Positions 10,501 through 21,800 of a stretch of 64,000 nucleotides of DNA are shown here, one piece after another. This DNA comes from Tribonema minus. Its lineage: Eukaryota > Sar > Xanthophyceae > Tribonematales > Tribonemataceae. The stretch lies in contig JAFCMP010000101.1 of the NCBI GenBank assembly GCA_017506865.1, forward strand, positions 310,001 to 374,000, given 5' to 3'. How positions within the stretch are numbered: the first letter of the stretch is position 1; each line of letters begins with the position of its first letter. The notes under the pieces are model-generated. The model did no database searches and was not told the DNA's origin. It worked only from the letters and a program-made list of their open reading frames with translations. The position numbers and the translations under genes were made by a program.

Positions 10501-13500
10501 TGTCAGCAGTGCGTTCGCCCAAGGCGATTGTTACATGTTGTAAGTTGAAATTCTTCTCAACCTTCCTCTGCGCATGCACTGCGTGTCACCACAGACTTTG
10601 CACAGACGAGTAGACACATTACAGCGTATAACATCCCCACGCCTCAGTACTCCACACTTATACATACCCCCCCCCCCCCTTTATATCTACCCCCCTGCAG
10701 GCCAAGTACGCCAAGTGGCAGGAGACCTTCGCGGCGTGGAAGTCCGCCAACCCCGAGCTCGCCAAGCTCCTGCAGAATGGCATCGAGGGCAACGTCCCCT
10801 CCGCCCAGGAGCTCCTCAAGAAGATCCCCGAGTTCGACCAGACCAAGAACATTGCCACGCGCGAGGCGGGCTCCATCGTGCTGCAGCCCGTGGCTGAGGC
10901 CGTGCCCCTGTACGTCAGCGGTTCCGCGGACCTCCACGGCTCCAACAAGAACTACATCAAGAACGGTGGCGACTTTGGCGTCAACTTTGGCAAGAGCTAC
11001 GCCGGCCGCAACTTCTACTACGGCATCCGCGAGCACGCGATGGTGAGCGCTGCGGCCCGAGGAAGGGGGGGGGGGGGAAGGGGGGATGGCTAGGGTTAGA
11101 ACGAGCTGCTAGGGTCAGGGCAAGCTGCTTGAGGCACGAGGGCTGGCATGTACTTATATGGGCGTAGTTTCTGCTGAACATTGTGCATTCATTGCAGCCA
11201 TGACAAAGTCGGACTCAACACGAGTCTGCTGCTGCGTCGTCATCATGACCTAGTTGGCATGACCTAGTTGGCAATACTGCGGGCGCTTTTGAAGCTCTCT
11301 GATACTAGCTGCACTGCTGCTCGGGGGCTACATGCTGCTCGGGGGCTACATACATGCCTGTGTCTCACACAACACGCCGTGCCTCGAAGCTCGCCGGTAG
11401 CCGCACCGCCGTCAGCACCACACACCGACACGCCTGCCTCTCACACTACTCGCCGTGCTGCATATGCGTCTGCTGCGCAGGGTGCCATCCTTAACGGCAT
11501 CAACTACTTCGGCCTCTTCCGCGCATCTGGCGCCACCTTCCTGGTCTTTGCTGACTACCTGCGCGCCACCATGCGTGTCGCGGCCCTGGCGGAGCTGCCC
11601 GTCGGTTACATCCTCACCCACGACTCCATCGGCGTCGGAGAGGACGGCCCGACCCACCAGGTCAGTTTGGATGTTGTGTTGTGACTGGGTGTGACGTGCC
11701 TGGCGTGGCTTGAAGTTTGTACGGCCGTTTATGTGTATCGCGAGGGTGCTTGCGTCTTACTGCCTGCATACGCCCAAGTATAAGTGATTGATTAGTCTAC
11801 TTGAGTCGCTAGGTAATGCTCATACCACACTCCTACTTTCATGTGGTCATTGCCATACCTCAATCACGCATTTTACAGCACTGCAGTACTGGAAGGGATC
11901 GTAACCACTCAACATCGCTCAACCCCTCCCCCCCCCCCCCCCCCCCCCGTGCATCGCTTTCAAGCCCCTGCCCCCTCCAAGCCCATGCTCTGCATCTCGC
12001 ACCCTTCCCCATGTTTGTGCTTTTCTTTCAAGTGCAGTATCCCCCCTCTCGGTGACTGAACAATACCCCCTTCCCCCACCCCCAATCCTGCAGCCTGTTG
12101 AGGCGGTCTCCGGCCTGCGCGTGATCCCCAACCTGGACGTGATATCCCTCATGTTGTGCATCTCGTTCGATAGTGTAATAGTAGAAGCCTCTCCTCAATT
12201 GCTGAACGACCCCCCCCCCCCCCCCCCCCTCTGCGCCCCCCTCATGCGCAGCCTGTCGAGACCGTGTCCGGCCTGCGCGTGATCCCCAACCTGGACGTGA
12301 TCCGCCCCGCCGACCCCGAGGAGACGGCCGCTGCGTACGCGGCCTCCATCGAGCGCAAGGAGGGCCCCACCGCGCTCATCCTGACGCGCCAGAACGTGCG
12401 GACGCTCAGCGAGATCCCCGTGTCTCTGCGCCGCGAGGGGACCCTGAAGGGCGGCTACGTCGCTAAGAAGGAGACGGGCGCCCTGGAGATCATCATCCTG
12501 GCGAGCGGGTCGGAGGTGCAGTGGGCGATGGACGTGGCCAAGGACATGCCGGGGGCGCGCGTGGTGTCCATGCCTTCCATGTACCGCTTCGACAGCCAAC
12601 CCAAGTCCTACAGGTACGCTTTTTCGTGTGTAGGCATGTAACTCCAACTCCTTCGGATATGTGCTTGGCTAGGCATGTATGTATGTAGGTGTGCATTTAG
12701 GCAGTGTGCATGTAGCCGCAGTCTACAGGTACATGTCTTTGTGAATGTGGGCATGTGGCATGTGTTGTCCATGACATTCATGAACTTTTGCTGCTTTGAC
12801 AACATCCCCAAGTCCACAGATATGTGTGTACGTACAGTGTTGAGACTTACGGAAGGTGTTTTGAGAGATTGGATACATTCATTCCCCGAGCCTTATGTAC
12901 AGTACAACCTTCACAGGTACTGTTAAGGTTGAAAACTCTGTTGATATGCACGTCGATGCCAACTTATGTCAGGGAGGCACAGTGCGCTAATGTGAAGGTT
13001 GGTGCGATGTGGACAATTGACAGCGGCATTCAAACTTCAGCGGCAGTTACACGCCTGTTGTCACCAGCTGGTTTGTGAATGCGCATGACATATGCTCACA
13101 GATCAGCAACTTCAAAACACATCATCACCTACAGCGAAGTGGGTTTGATGAAAATTACAGCCTGCTGCATAGAATCAGTAAGAAGGCCAGCAACATTGAG
13201 CCTGCGTTAGGAAAGCTGTCTGTGCCATAGGCTTCATCAAAGCATGATTGTGGCCTTGAGCAGTTCAAGCTGACCTTGAGCAGTTCAGGTTGGAGTTGTA
13301 GCCTTGAGCAGTTGAAGCTGAAACTCGTACTGCAACTGGGCGTGCTTGCAGTCTAGGGCGGGAGACTCGTCGGAAATGTACGAACGTCGTAGCCTTAGGT
13401 ATACAGCTGAACTTCGCCCCTGCTACACAAGACACGAAATCTCAAGGCATCAGGTGTACATGCGCCTGAGCTTTGCCCCTGCTAGACAAGCACTGCAAGA

Positions 13501-13863
13501 CTCTCATTTCGACTCCTCTGTAACTGTACAATGGCTTGCTGCGCAGGGACGAGGTGCTGCCCCCCAGCTGCGCTAAGCGCATTCATGACATTAAATATGC
13601 ACCTCAGCCACACATCGAACTCATCTCTGTAACTGTACGTCGGCTTGCTGCGCAGGGACGAGGTGCTGCCCCCCAGCTGCACCAAGCGCATCTCCATCGA
13701 GGCGGGCGTCACCCCCCTCTGGTGGAAGTACGTGGGTGCGGAGGGCAAGGTCATGGGAACCGACAAGTTCGGCATGTCTGCGCCCGGCGACAAGGTCATG
13801 GAGATCTTCGGGATGACCGCTGCGGGCCTGAAGAAGGAAGTCGACGCACTCATGGCGGCTTAG
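7509..13863 (+). CDS. Plastid-targeted transketolase
   Basis: Seven exons join in frame to 725 aa: 7509-7691, 7941-8557, 9882-10167, 10701-11042, 11481-11660, 12252-12613, 13656-13863 (stop TAG). All introns are GT-AG with matching phases. The thiamine-diphosphate enzyme moves two-carbon units between sugar phosphates in the Calvin cycle and pentose phosphate pathway. Visible family motifs: [36 protein letters not shown] (the GDG cofactor motif), YDSNDVTLD, the KTVIGKG region, [33 protein letters not shown] and [12 protein letters not shown]. The first exon encodes a hydrophobic signal peptide ending in ARA followed by FTGAF, the cleavage context of plastid precursors in secondary red-lineage algae. 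Degenerate copies of the starts of exons 3, 6 and 7 lie just upstream in their introns. Confidence 0.95.
9400..9881 (+). repeat. Four degenerate tandem copies of the start of transketolase exon 3
   Basis: The real exon begins at 9882 (cacag|GTCCTACGGCTGGGACGTG). Earlier copies of the acceptor plus exon start lie at about 9400-9452, 9526-9597, 9638-9681 and 9772-9831, spaced 126, 112, 134 and 110 bp from one to the next. The copy at 9772 is nearly identical to the exon for about 60 bp but its acceptor reads CCCACG, so the AG is lost. The others keep AG but carry indels. The filler between copies also repeats (ATTCATGA...CATGCAACTGCCA...CAG), so each unit is exon start plus intron end. Seen directly in the sequence. 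Confidence 0.9.
12094..12144 (+). repeat. Ghost copy of the start of transketolase exon 6
   Basis: About 50 bp after a ctgcag acceptor at 12092-12093 nearly repeat the start of exon 6 at 12252: [17 protein letters not shown] instead of [17 protein letters not shown]. Similarity stops abruptly at GTGATA, where the real exon continues GTGATCCGCCCC. A C-rich tract precedes both copies. If spliced in, this copy would lose the rest of the exon and break the frame. Confidence 0.85.
12210..12251 (+). promoter_or_regulatory. 20-base C run preceding the acceptor of transketolase exon 6
   Basis: An uninterrupted C run (12210-12229) followed by ctctgcgcccccctcatgcgcag forms the polypyrimidine tract. 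The acceptor is fixed by the conserved peptide [10 protein letters not shown] in frame. Confidence 0.6.
12716..12915 (+). repeat. Weak ghost copies of the transketolase exon 6 donor
   Basis: The real exon end is CCCAAGTCCTACAG|gtacgc at 12613. Similar short strings recur downstream: GCAGTCTACAGGTACATG at about 12717, CCCAAGTCCACAGATATG at about 12807 and CCTTCACAGGTACTG at about 12909. The matches are short and decayed, so this cluster is less certain than the others. Confidence 0.4.
13547..13587 (+). repeat. Ghost copy of the start of transketolase exon 7
   Basis: The stretch GGCTTGCTGCGCAG|GGACGAGGTGCTGC is present twice: as a ghost at 13532-13587 and as the real acceptor and exon at 13642-13690. 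The ghost reads [12 protein letters not shown], then diverges into ATTCATGACATT. The real one reads [18 protein letters not shown]. The intron upstream (TAACTGTAC) is duplicated too, giving a unit of about 109 bp. Confidence 0.9.
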
Positions 13864-13978
13864 GCGCCAGTGCGCTCGCGCGCGTGTGTGTGGTGGTGGT
13901 AGTACCGGTCGTTTCTGAGCACTGCCGGTCTCCCCGGGGGATTACGGGGGGTGGTGGCCCATCGTTTTACGTACAGCT

Positions 13979-13984
13979 AATAAA
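13979..13984 (+). terminator. Polyadenylation signal of the transketolase gene
   Basis: A canonical AATAAA lies 116 bp after the transketolase stop codon, before a T-rich stretch. It is the only such hexamer close downstream. Confidence 0.6.
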
Positions 13985-15888
13985 GTCACCATGTGAAGAT
14001 TCTCCCGCTTTCTTGGATGGTTTGGGTCTGGTGGTGTCAATGTGCCGCTGCTTTGAGGTTGCTGTTGACATATGGCCTTCATAAATGGTTGTAGTCGTGC
14101 TTTTGCCACCCATCTGCTGAGATGGGCACTTTACCTAATGTAAGCTTGGTTTGAAGGGCGCAAAAAAACACCTACATGTACAGGCCATCCCATGCAGCTT
14201 TTGTTGTGTCGTACCGTTATTGACCAAAGTGATGGTAGCAAGCGACTTGGCTCAAGAGGGTGCGCTGCTCATGACATGCGGTGCCGGTGCTGAACCTGAA
14301 TGGAATAGCAAGGTAGAGTCACTATGCTACGTTGCGAATCAGGCTGCCCGCAGTCACATGGAAAAGCAGAGCCAATGCAAAGCATCTGCAATCAACGTGC
14401 ACCAGAGAAGCATCAGGCCAAGGCCTTGTCCCCTGGGCCCCTCCCCTTCCCCCTATTTGACCTATAGGGGGGTATGTAGAGGGGGAGTCCCAGGGGGCAA
14501 GTCAAGACCATGCCCAGTGTGTAGTAAAACGCATGTCACCACTTCACGTGCAAAAAACCAGCTCTGATACTGAGCAATGCGCAAACGCGACACGCAAACG
14601 CGACAGGTAACCGTCATGTTGGCAACGCTACTGCCGCCGCGCAGCCACTTAGCTGAGCACTGCTGTCAATTGTGTGAGCATATCCTATACGCCGGGCGCA
14701 CGAGCAAGGCAGCATGTTGATGTTGCAAAAACTAGTGTATAACTTGGTCTCATGTGCACCGCAAAGGGCCTGCTTTTCTGCCGCTCATGCTGACTTCACG
14801 TTACAGAACTTACTTGTGCAGGTAGGGCAAAGGGGGGTGGGGAGTGCACGATGACATCATTTAAGCACCTGATGTACAGTGCCAGACAGCGCAGACTAGG
14901 CTGCTGCGTTGACGCAAGCTTTTCGATTGCATAGGCAACCCGGCCTCCCTTGGGCCTTTATAAATACAAGTCCATACGTGCCATGCCAGGTTGCTACTTA
15001 CATGCTACATGATGTTCAAGCCATCACCACGCTCACCTTGCCCTTCCATAACGCTTAGGTTTGACAGTTGAAGTACCATGATTGCTTGCTTGCCTCAGGA
15101 TGAGCGCCCTTCACATGACATATTTGCCTCCGCAGTGGATGCCAGTGACCAGCACCATTGGCATTTTGAAGATTCAGTTGTGGCAATTGAGGCCTAGCTG
15201 CTTCTCTGCACTTTGTCAGCATTGCAACACCCACTGACATGCTTTGTGAGCTTAACCGCGCTTCACCAACAATGGGGATGGCAAGCGGTGATCTGCAGCC
15301 CATTGGCAAGGCAACTGGCACACATCCGCAGTGTTCATGTGGTGAGCACTGTTGAGCTGTGCACTGCCTCCAGATTTGCCCAAGGTAACAACATGCAGGT
15401 AGTGTGAGCTGATCACTTCCCTTGCTCTGAGTGATGTGACACCGATCCTTGGCTGTGGATCACATGTGCAACTTCTGAAACCCTGCACTCACAGACTTGC
15501 ATTTGTGCACAAGCAATGGCAGCTCCCCAAAGCACATGGTGGTAGAGATAGAGGCACTGTGACGGCGCATGTAAACCAAACAGACTGTTCTCGAGAGGCA
15601 CACACACCAGACCTTTTTCGTATAATCATTAGCATCCACTGTGAGACTCGCGGCTCTGGCCGAAATTTGACAACCTCGTGGCTTCACTCCAAATCTTTGC
15701 ACATGTCAAACACATAAATGTAGCACAGCAGTACAAATCTGCGCGCTTGCGCCAGCTCATGGATGTGGTCAGATGACCAACTGCGGCACTGCCGCTGCTG
15801 CTGCTGCCGCTGCCGCCGCTGGTGGTGCACCAGCGGCGCTCCCTGCATCATTTGCTGCGCTGCGGCTCCGCTGCCGATTCTGTGGTCT
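13985..15888. other. Intergenic region between convergent genes
   Basis: No recognisable gene. At about 14424-14500 an imperfect hairpin has a CCCCTGGGCCCCTCCCC arm facing a GGGGGAGTCCCAGGGGG arm across an A/T-rich loop. The right end abuts the 3' end of the minus-strand GTPase-like gene. Short open frames on both strands show no family resemblance. Confidence 0.5.
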
Positions 15889-18800
15889 TCAAGGACCATT
15901 ACCCTTGGTTTCCTCCGCCCCTCCGTCATCCAGGCGCCGCTTGGTGCCCCTGGGGCTGTCGTCCCCGTCGCTGCTGCCGTTGCCTTCTGCACCGTTGTCT
16001 CCTCCGCCGTTGCCTTCTGCGCCGTTGCCTTCTGCGCCGTTGTCTTCTGCGCCGTTGTCTTCACCACCGTTGTCTACCGCGCCGTTGTCTTCTGCACCGT
16101 CATCGCCTTCGACGCCGCCGCCGCCGGCAGCAGCGCCGCTGAGCAGCAGCGCCACCTCCGGCCGCAGCGCCTGCTCCACAAACTCTCGCTCGGCAGGGGT
16201 CTCGTACCACTGCTCGAGCAGCTGCTGCAGCGGGACCGTGCTGGCTGTGCTCTCCGCGGTCAGACCGTCATGGGCACGTCGCGCAGCTGCTGCAGCAGCA
16301 TGCACGCCTCCGCGTAGCCGCGCTGGTAGCGCGCCGCGGCGGCGCCGGCGCCGCCGCCTCGGCGGTTGATGTCCACGAGCGGCTCCAGCCAGTTGGCCGC
16401 GAAGCCGTCGAGGGCCGCGAGCACTGCCTCCTTGAAGGCGTGCACGACGTCCCTGCGCAGCTTCTCCTGCAGCTCGGCGACGGCCGCGCGCACGACGTTG
16501 TTGGCCATGGACTGCACGCGCGCGCACATGGCGTCCACGCGCTGCCGGTTCAGCTTGCGCGCCTTGGAGCGGCGCGCGACGCGGTTCACCTCCGCGCGCA
16601 TGTCCTCCATCTGCTCCAGCATCTCCGCGTAGATGGTCGCGCGGTAGCCCTGGCTCATCCAGTGGTGCATGCTCGCGCTCGCCTGCTCCTCGAAGCGGCG
16701 CAGCTGCTTGTCGAGGTCGTGGCGCAGAGCGCCGACGACGACGTGCTGCGCGGTGCGCGGCGCGCCGCCGCCGCCGCCGCCGCCGCCGCCGGGCGGCGCG
16801 TGGCGGCTGTCGAGGAACTGCAGCACGCCGGGGCGCCCGCAGCGCACGATCTTCTTTGCGTCCTCCAGGATCGTGTTGAACATCTCACTGTGCTTGGACG
16901 TATGAGAGGGCCCAGCAGCAGCTTGGTGCCGTCGCGCGTGGCGAAGTCGGCCTTGCCCGCGGGGGTGGCGGCGGTGAAGGCGGTCTTGAGCTCGCGCCCG
17001 AGCGAGCGGTTGCCGGCGACCAGGTACCTGCGCCAGCGGCACCCAACATGACGGCGTTGATGAGGGGCGGCGTGCGCGTATGGCACGGTGTGCGCGTGTG
17101 CTGCACTGCCACTAGCGGCAGATGCGACGAGGCAGCAGCGCTGGTCACCTAGTTGAGAGGTTCGCACACGTGCTGGCACGCGAGGGGGAGCTGCAACCCA
17201 GAGGACCAAACGCAACCTAGGCTGCAGTCAAAAGGCAAGCACGATTGTGCATTGAGGTCACCGGGCAGAAGCATCATTGAAGTTGGGAGATGTCACACTG
17301 TGACCCTATGCCACAGTCAGTCACTAACTACTCTTTTGTTGCAGTGTTGATACTGATCCTGGCGTGTTTGTTGAGCTTTCTAGCGCCATCTGAACCTCGA
17401 CTTCAGGATAATTTCATCTCCAACATAGAATTTTAGTGTTGTTTCAACTTATGATGGTTGGCAGGTGCGACTAAGGGAGGCCTACAACTCGCTACTACTC
17501 AACTTCAACAATTGGTATAACTTGACAGATTTTGCTGCAGCGTAATCGCCTCGGTTGCTTCGTTGGCTTGCTGGCCTGCGCTGGGCCGAGAGGATCCTCG
17601 CAAGATGCCTGCACGGCCTGCTGCACAATTAGGGTTAGGGTCAGGATTAGGTAACCCTGGTCATAGGATCAGGTCAGCTTCGGGTTAGCCGCCTGCAGCG
17701 CCTTAAGGCAACTGGGACCATTTGCGCAATACATAGCAAGGCCTACGACAACGAGCCCTACTCTAAGTTGAATGCTATCAAAGAGCCGCCGTAACTCAAA
17801 AGCGCGCGCTGAGTATGCGTCTGCTGACATTGAGATAGGTGAAATAGTCCCGATAGTGGAAATACACTTCGTTGTTTCAACATGTTAATGACATTGTTTC
17901 ATGTTACTTCAGTTGTGCCGTCTGAACTTCACTTTCATGATGGTTAAACTCCCGGTCCACTCGATTGAGGTTTGAACTTCACTTTCATGATACTTCAATG
18001 TGATACTTGGTGCTGATTGAACTTCACAGTTGTGAGAGTTGAACTCTCAGTCCACGTCGAAATGCCGTATACGCAGCACAGCCTGCATCAGTTTTCTACA
18101 AGACAGGCCAACAATTGTGTGCCACTCACATTTACCAATAGCTCATCTTGACAGACCTCACTATACTGCGCTGCAGGATGGTGTTGTTCGCAGTATAGCA
18201 TGGTGAAATGCATTGAACCTTGTCAGCGTCTGCGCAGCCACTCTACATCCAATACCATTGGCAAACCCTGATGCTTCAGGTATACTTCATTAGTTATTAT
18301 GTAGTGGGTGCATACACCTGAAGACCACTGCAACTTACAGCACTGCAGGCCATGAATAACCTCAAAATGTATACTTTATCAAGTACATGTAGCTTCTAAA
18401 GGCATAGCACTGGCGCATACGCTCAGCTCTATCAGCAGCGCTTCACATTGCATACTCTTTGCTGTGATGGCACACATGGCAGAGTCCACATGAGGCGGTC
18501 ACATGGACAAGGATGAAGAAAGGGGGAGATGCAACGTCGTTGAGAAACATTTGTCAATGCGCCTTAAGAGTTAATTCGAGACACTGGTCACAAGGTTCGT
18601 GTAGATTCTGTCAGCAAGTTTGGCATCAGCCATCTGGGCCTATTCTTGCCCAAAGCAAGAATTGATGATTTTGAGCAGTAGTAGCCGACAACTGTCATAT
18701 TGCTTTACTGTATATGGCATAAAGCCGATGTAACCGTAGCATACCTTCAGAGCCTCCACGCCAGATAGCAACTTGAAGTTGTCTCATGTAGGGTCACCCC

Positions 18801-21800
18801 ATGGTGAGTAAATGTCAAGTGAATGTTGTACAAAGTCAAGCATTGAACTACTAGTATGCAAACTCTCGTTCCCGTTGCAATTTTGAGCGCGGCGTAGAAG
18901 ATTTAGGACTTGGCCCTACTATCAAAACCGTTACAACCCATTGCATTCATTGCACTATGCACTACTAGATGCGTTCGATTTGCATGGGATATAAGTCGCT
19001 TGAACGCCACTTGTATGTTCGCATTTCATCTCAGAAGACTTGGTCTGGCTTGGTGCTTCGCTTGCGCATGCAGCATGGGGGGTAACTCTCTTGAGTCAGA
19101 GGGGCTGCCAACTGACATTTGCGTCGTTGAAAATGACTTCACCTGCGGCACTCGGAGTTGCTGAACTCAGCCAGCGGCTCAGGCAGGTCACGCGCGGGAC
19201 CAGTGATGGCATTGATGCGGTCCCGGTTGCACTGCCCTGCCAGGGCCTGCAGGGTCTGTTGCACCTGCTCCTTGGTCTTCGTCGTCATGTTCTGGAAGGT
19301 TGTTGCATGCTCCAGCATCTGTGATGGCAGCAAGCAGGGGGTTGCGTGGGAAAGTACATAGATCATTGATGTGCAGAGTCGTGAATGCTGCATGGTCTTT
19401 CAAATTGGTATTGAAAACAGCAACGTCGCAAGAGAGAAAGCAAATGCCTGCATGGTGCGACACATTGTACTGTACTGTAGTGTGCTGCTGGTGAACTGCG
19501 ATGTGGCACTGTGTCGTTCACAGTGGTTGGTGACGCTTCCCGTCGTACTGGCTCTGCGAATTACTCATGCGGACACCAACTCACTGCACGCTGTACATGT
19601 GTCTGCACATACAGATTCGCTTAAGAAATCAAGTGAGTTCTATAAACGACCTCAAGCTCTGCTACACCATAGGCGAACTGCAAGTATCAGTGCATGCGTT
19701 GTGCGCAGTGTTGCATGGGGAGCTGCAAGTCAAGCTGTCGATGGGAGGTTCAGCGCTCCACACAGTGGCTGCAGAAGCTGCACACCCGGCAGGCGCCCAC
19801 CACCGCGACGCTGCAAAAGCGCAAAGTGTAGCATGCAAGCACTTCAAGAAGTACACACACGCACACGACTCACGTCCCCGGCCACGAGCTGCTGCAGCCT
19901 GCGGATGGTCGTGCGCACGGCGTCGGGGTCGAACGCGCCGGCGCTGTCGCGGAAGATGCGGTGCCAGAGCAGCTGCGTGTGCGCGCGATGCGCCGGAGCG
20001 CGCGCGAGCTCGCGCCGCACGCGCAGCAGCGCCTGCTCGCGGCGCCACCGCGCGAACTCGCGCAGCTCGCGCAGCAGCGCGCCCAGCTTCACCGCGCCGC
20101 GGTCGCCGTTGAGCATGGCCTCGATCTTCTTGGGGTGGTCCTCCACGGTGACGAAGCGCACGCGCTGGACGAGCTCGTCCAGGCGCGCGGTCGCCTCCGC
20201 CCTGGTGATCTGCTTCGCCTTGACCTTGGCGGCAACGGCGGCCTTGAACACGCCGCGGTACCGGTCGCGCACCTTCTTCTCCACCTTGGCCACGTTCTGC
20301 GCGAGCTGTTGCGCGCTCTGCTCCTGCGCGACCTTGTCGACCGGCAGCACCACCACGATGCGCACGGCGTGCGCGTTGAGCACCATGTGCTCGAGCACGC
20401 CCGCGTCCTCCAGCGCGCGGAACAGCTCCTCGGACACCGCGCCGAAGCCGACGAGGTGCCAGACGAGCACGCCCGAGCGGTCGCGCTGGTCGGGCGCGTT
20501 CACCGCGCGCTCCAGCAGCGCGCGCAGCGTGCCGACAGTCACGCGCGTGTGCTGCGGCTCGCCCGCGGTCACGCCGGGGAGGTCCAGCAGCGTGGCGCTC
20601 AGGCCCGTGCGCGGGTCGTCCAGGTTGGTGCTCGGCAGCAGCAGCGTCGCCGCCTCGACGTGCCCGTAGGGCGACCAGACGCTGTACGTGGGCGCCGTCA
20701 GCATGACGTTGATGGCGCCGAGGCTCTCCACCGTCTCGCGCAGGCTCGCACGCTGCACCTCGAAGTCGACCGTGTGCCCCATGAGCGTCTCGAGGTCGCC
20801 GCGGATGTCCGGCGGTAGCTCGTAGTCGCTCTCGCGGTCGTACCCCTTGCAGTCAAACCCAAAGTCCTCCTCCCCCTCCCCCTCCTCCTCCCCCTCCCCC
20901 CCCTCCGCCTCCCCCTCATCGGCATCAAACTCATCAACATCGTGGATGTCTGCATCTCCGCCGCCGCCATTGCCGCCGCCGCCGGCACCGCCGCCTCCTC
21001 CAAGCAGCTGCTGCCGTGCGGTTTTCGCGTTGACCACTTTGTCTTTGCCGAGAAGGTAGATGGCCTCCAGCACCACCTGCTGCGCGCGCAGGCCCGCCTC
21101 GCTCAGCAGCAGCTGCGGCAGATTCGTGCCGAAGCGGCCGCGGATGACCGCGCGCGCCTCCGCCAGCACCGCCTCGACCGCCTCGCGCGACTTCCAGCGC
21201 ACGCGCAGCGCCGTCGCGCCGCCGGGGCCCGAGGACTGTGTGCACGTCGCGAGCGCGGTCGTCGCGTCGCCGCCCTGCGCGCCGAGCACGGTCATCTTGT
21301 TGTACCCCGTGAGCCCCTCCTGCACCTCCGGGCGCGCCCACAGCTTGTTGACGAGCGCCACGGCCGCCTTGCACACGCGCTCGCGCTGCGGCTCGCTGAG
21401 GTCCTTGCCGTCCACCACGTGCACGGCGATGTTGGTGCGCGCGCCGCCGGCGGCCGCCGCGTAGTGCGCCGCGTCGCGCGGCATGCCCTCCTGCGCCACG
21501 GCGCTGGCGACGACGCTCTTGCCCTCCTTGGGCACGCTGACGAGCGGCACGTCTACCTTTGCGGTCGCTGCCAGCCCATCGCGCCACAGCACGCGCAGTT
21601 CCGCCACCTCCTCCGCGTGCCTCTCTCGCAGCAGCTCGTCCACGATGGGCATGAGCGCGGCGCCGCCGCCGCCGCCGCCGCCGCCGCCAGCGCCGCCACC
21701 GCCGCCATCCTGCGCCTGCGGCAGCTTGTTCAGTCCCATGAATGACCGCAGCAGGCGCCGCACAGCGTGATGTAGTGCCATGGTGGTGGACGCTTCGCTC

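Noticed and set aside
19961..21745. Long plus-strand open frames (285 and 267 codons) opposite the GTPase-like gene
   Set aside because: They are GC-rich antisense shadows with Ala/Arg/His-rich composition; the minus-strand frame has motifs and splice agreement.
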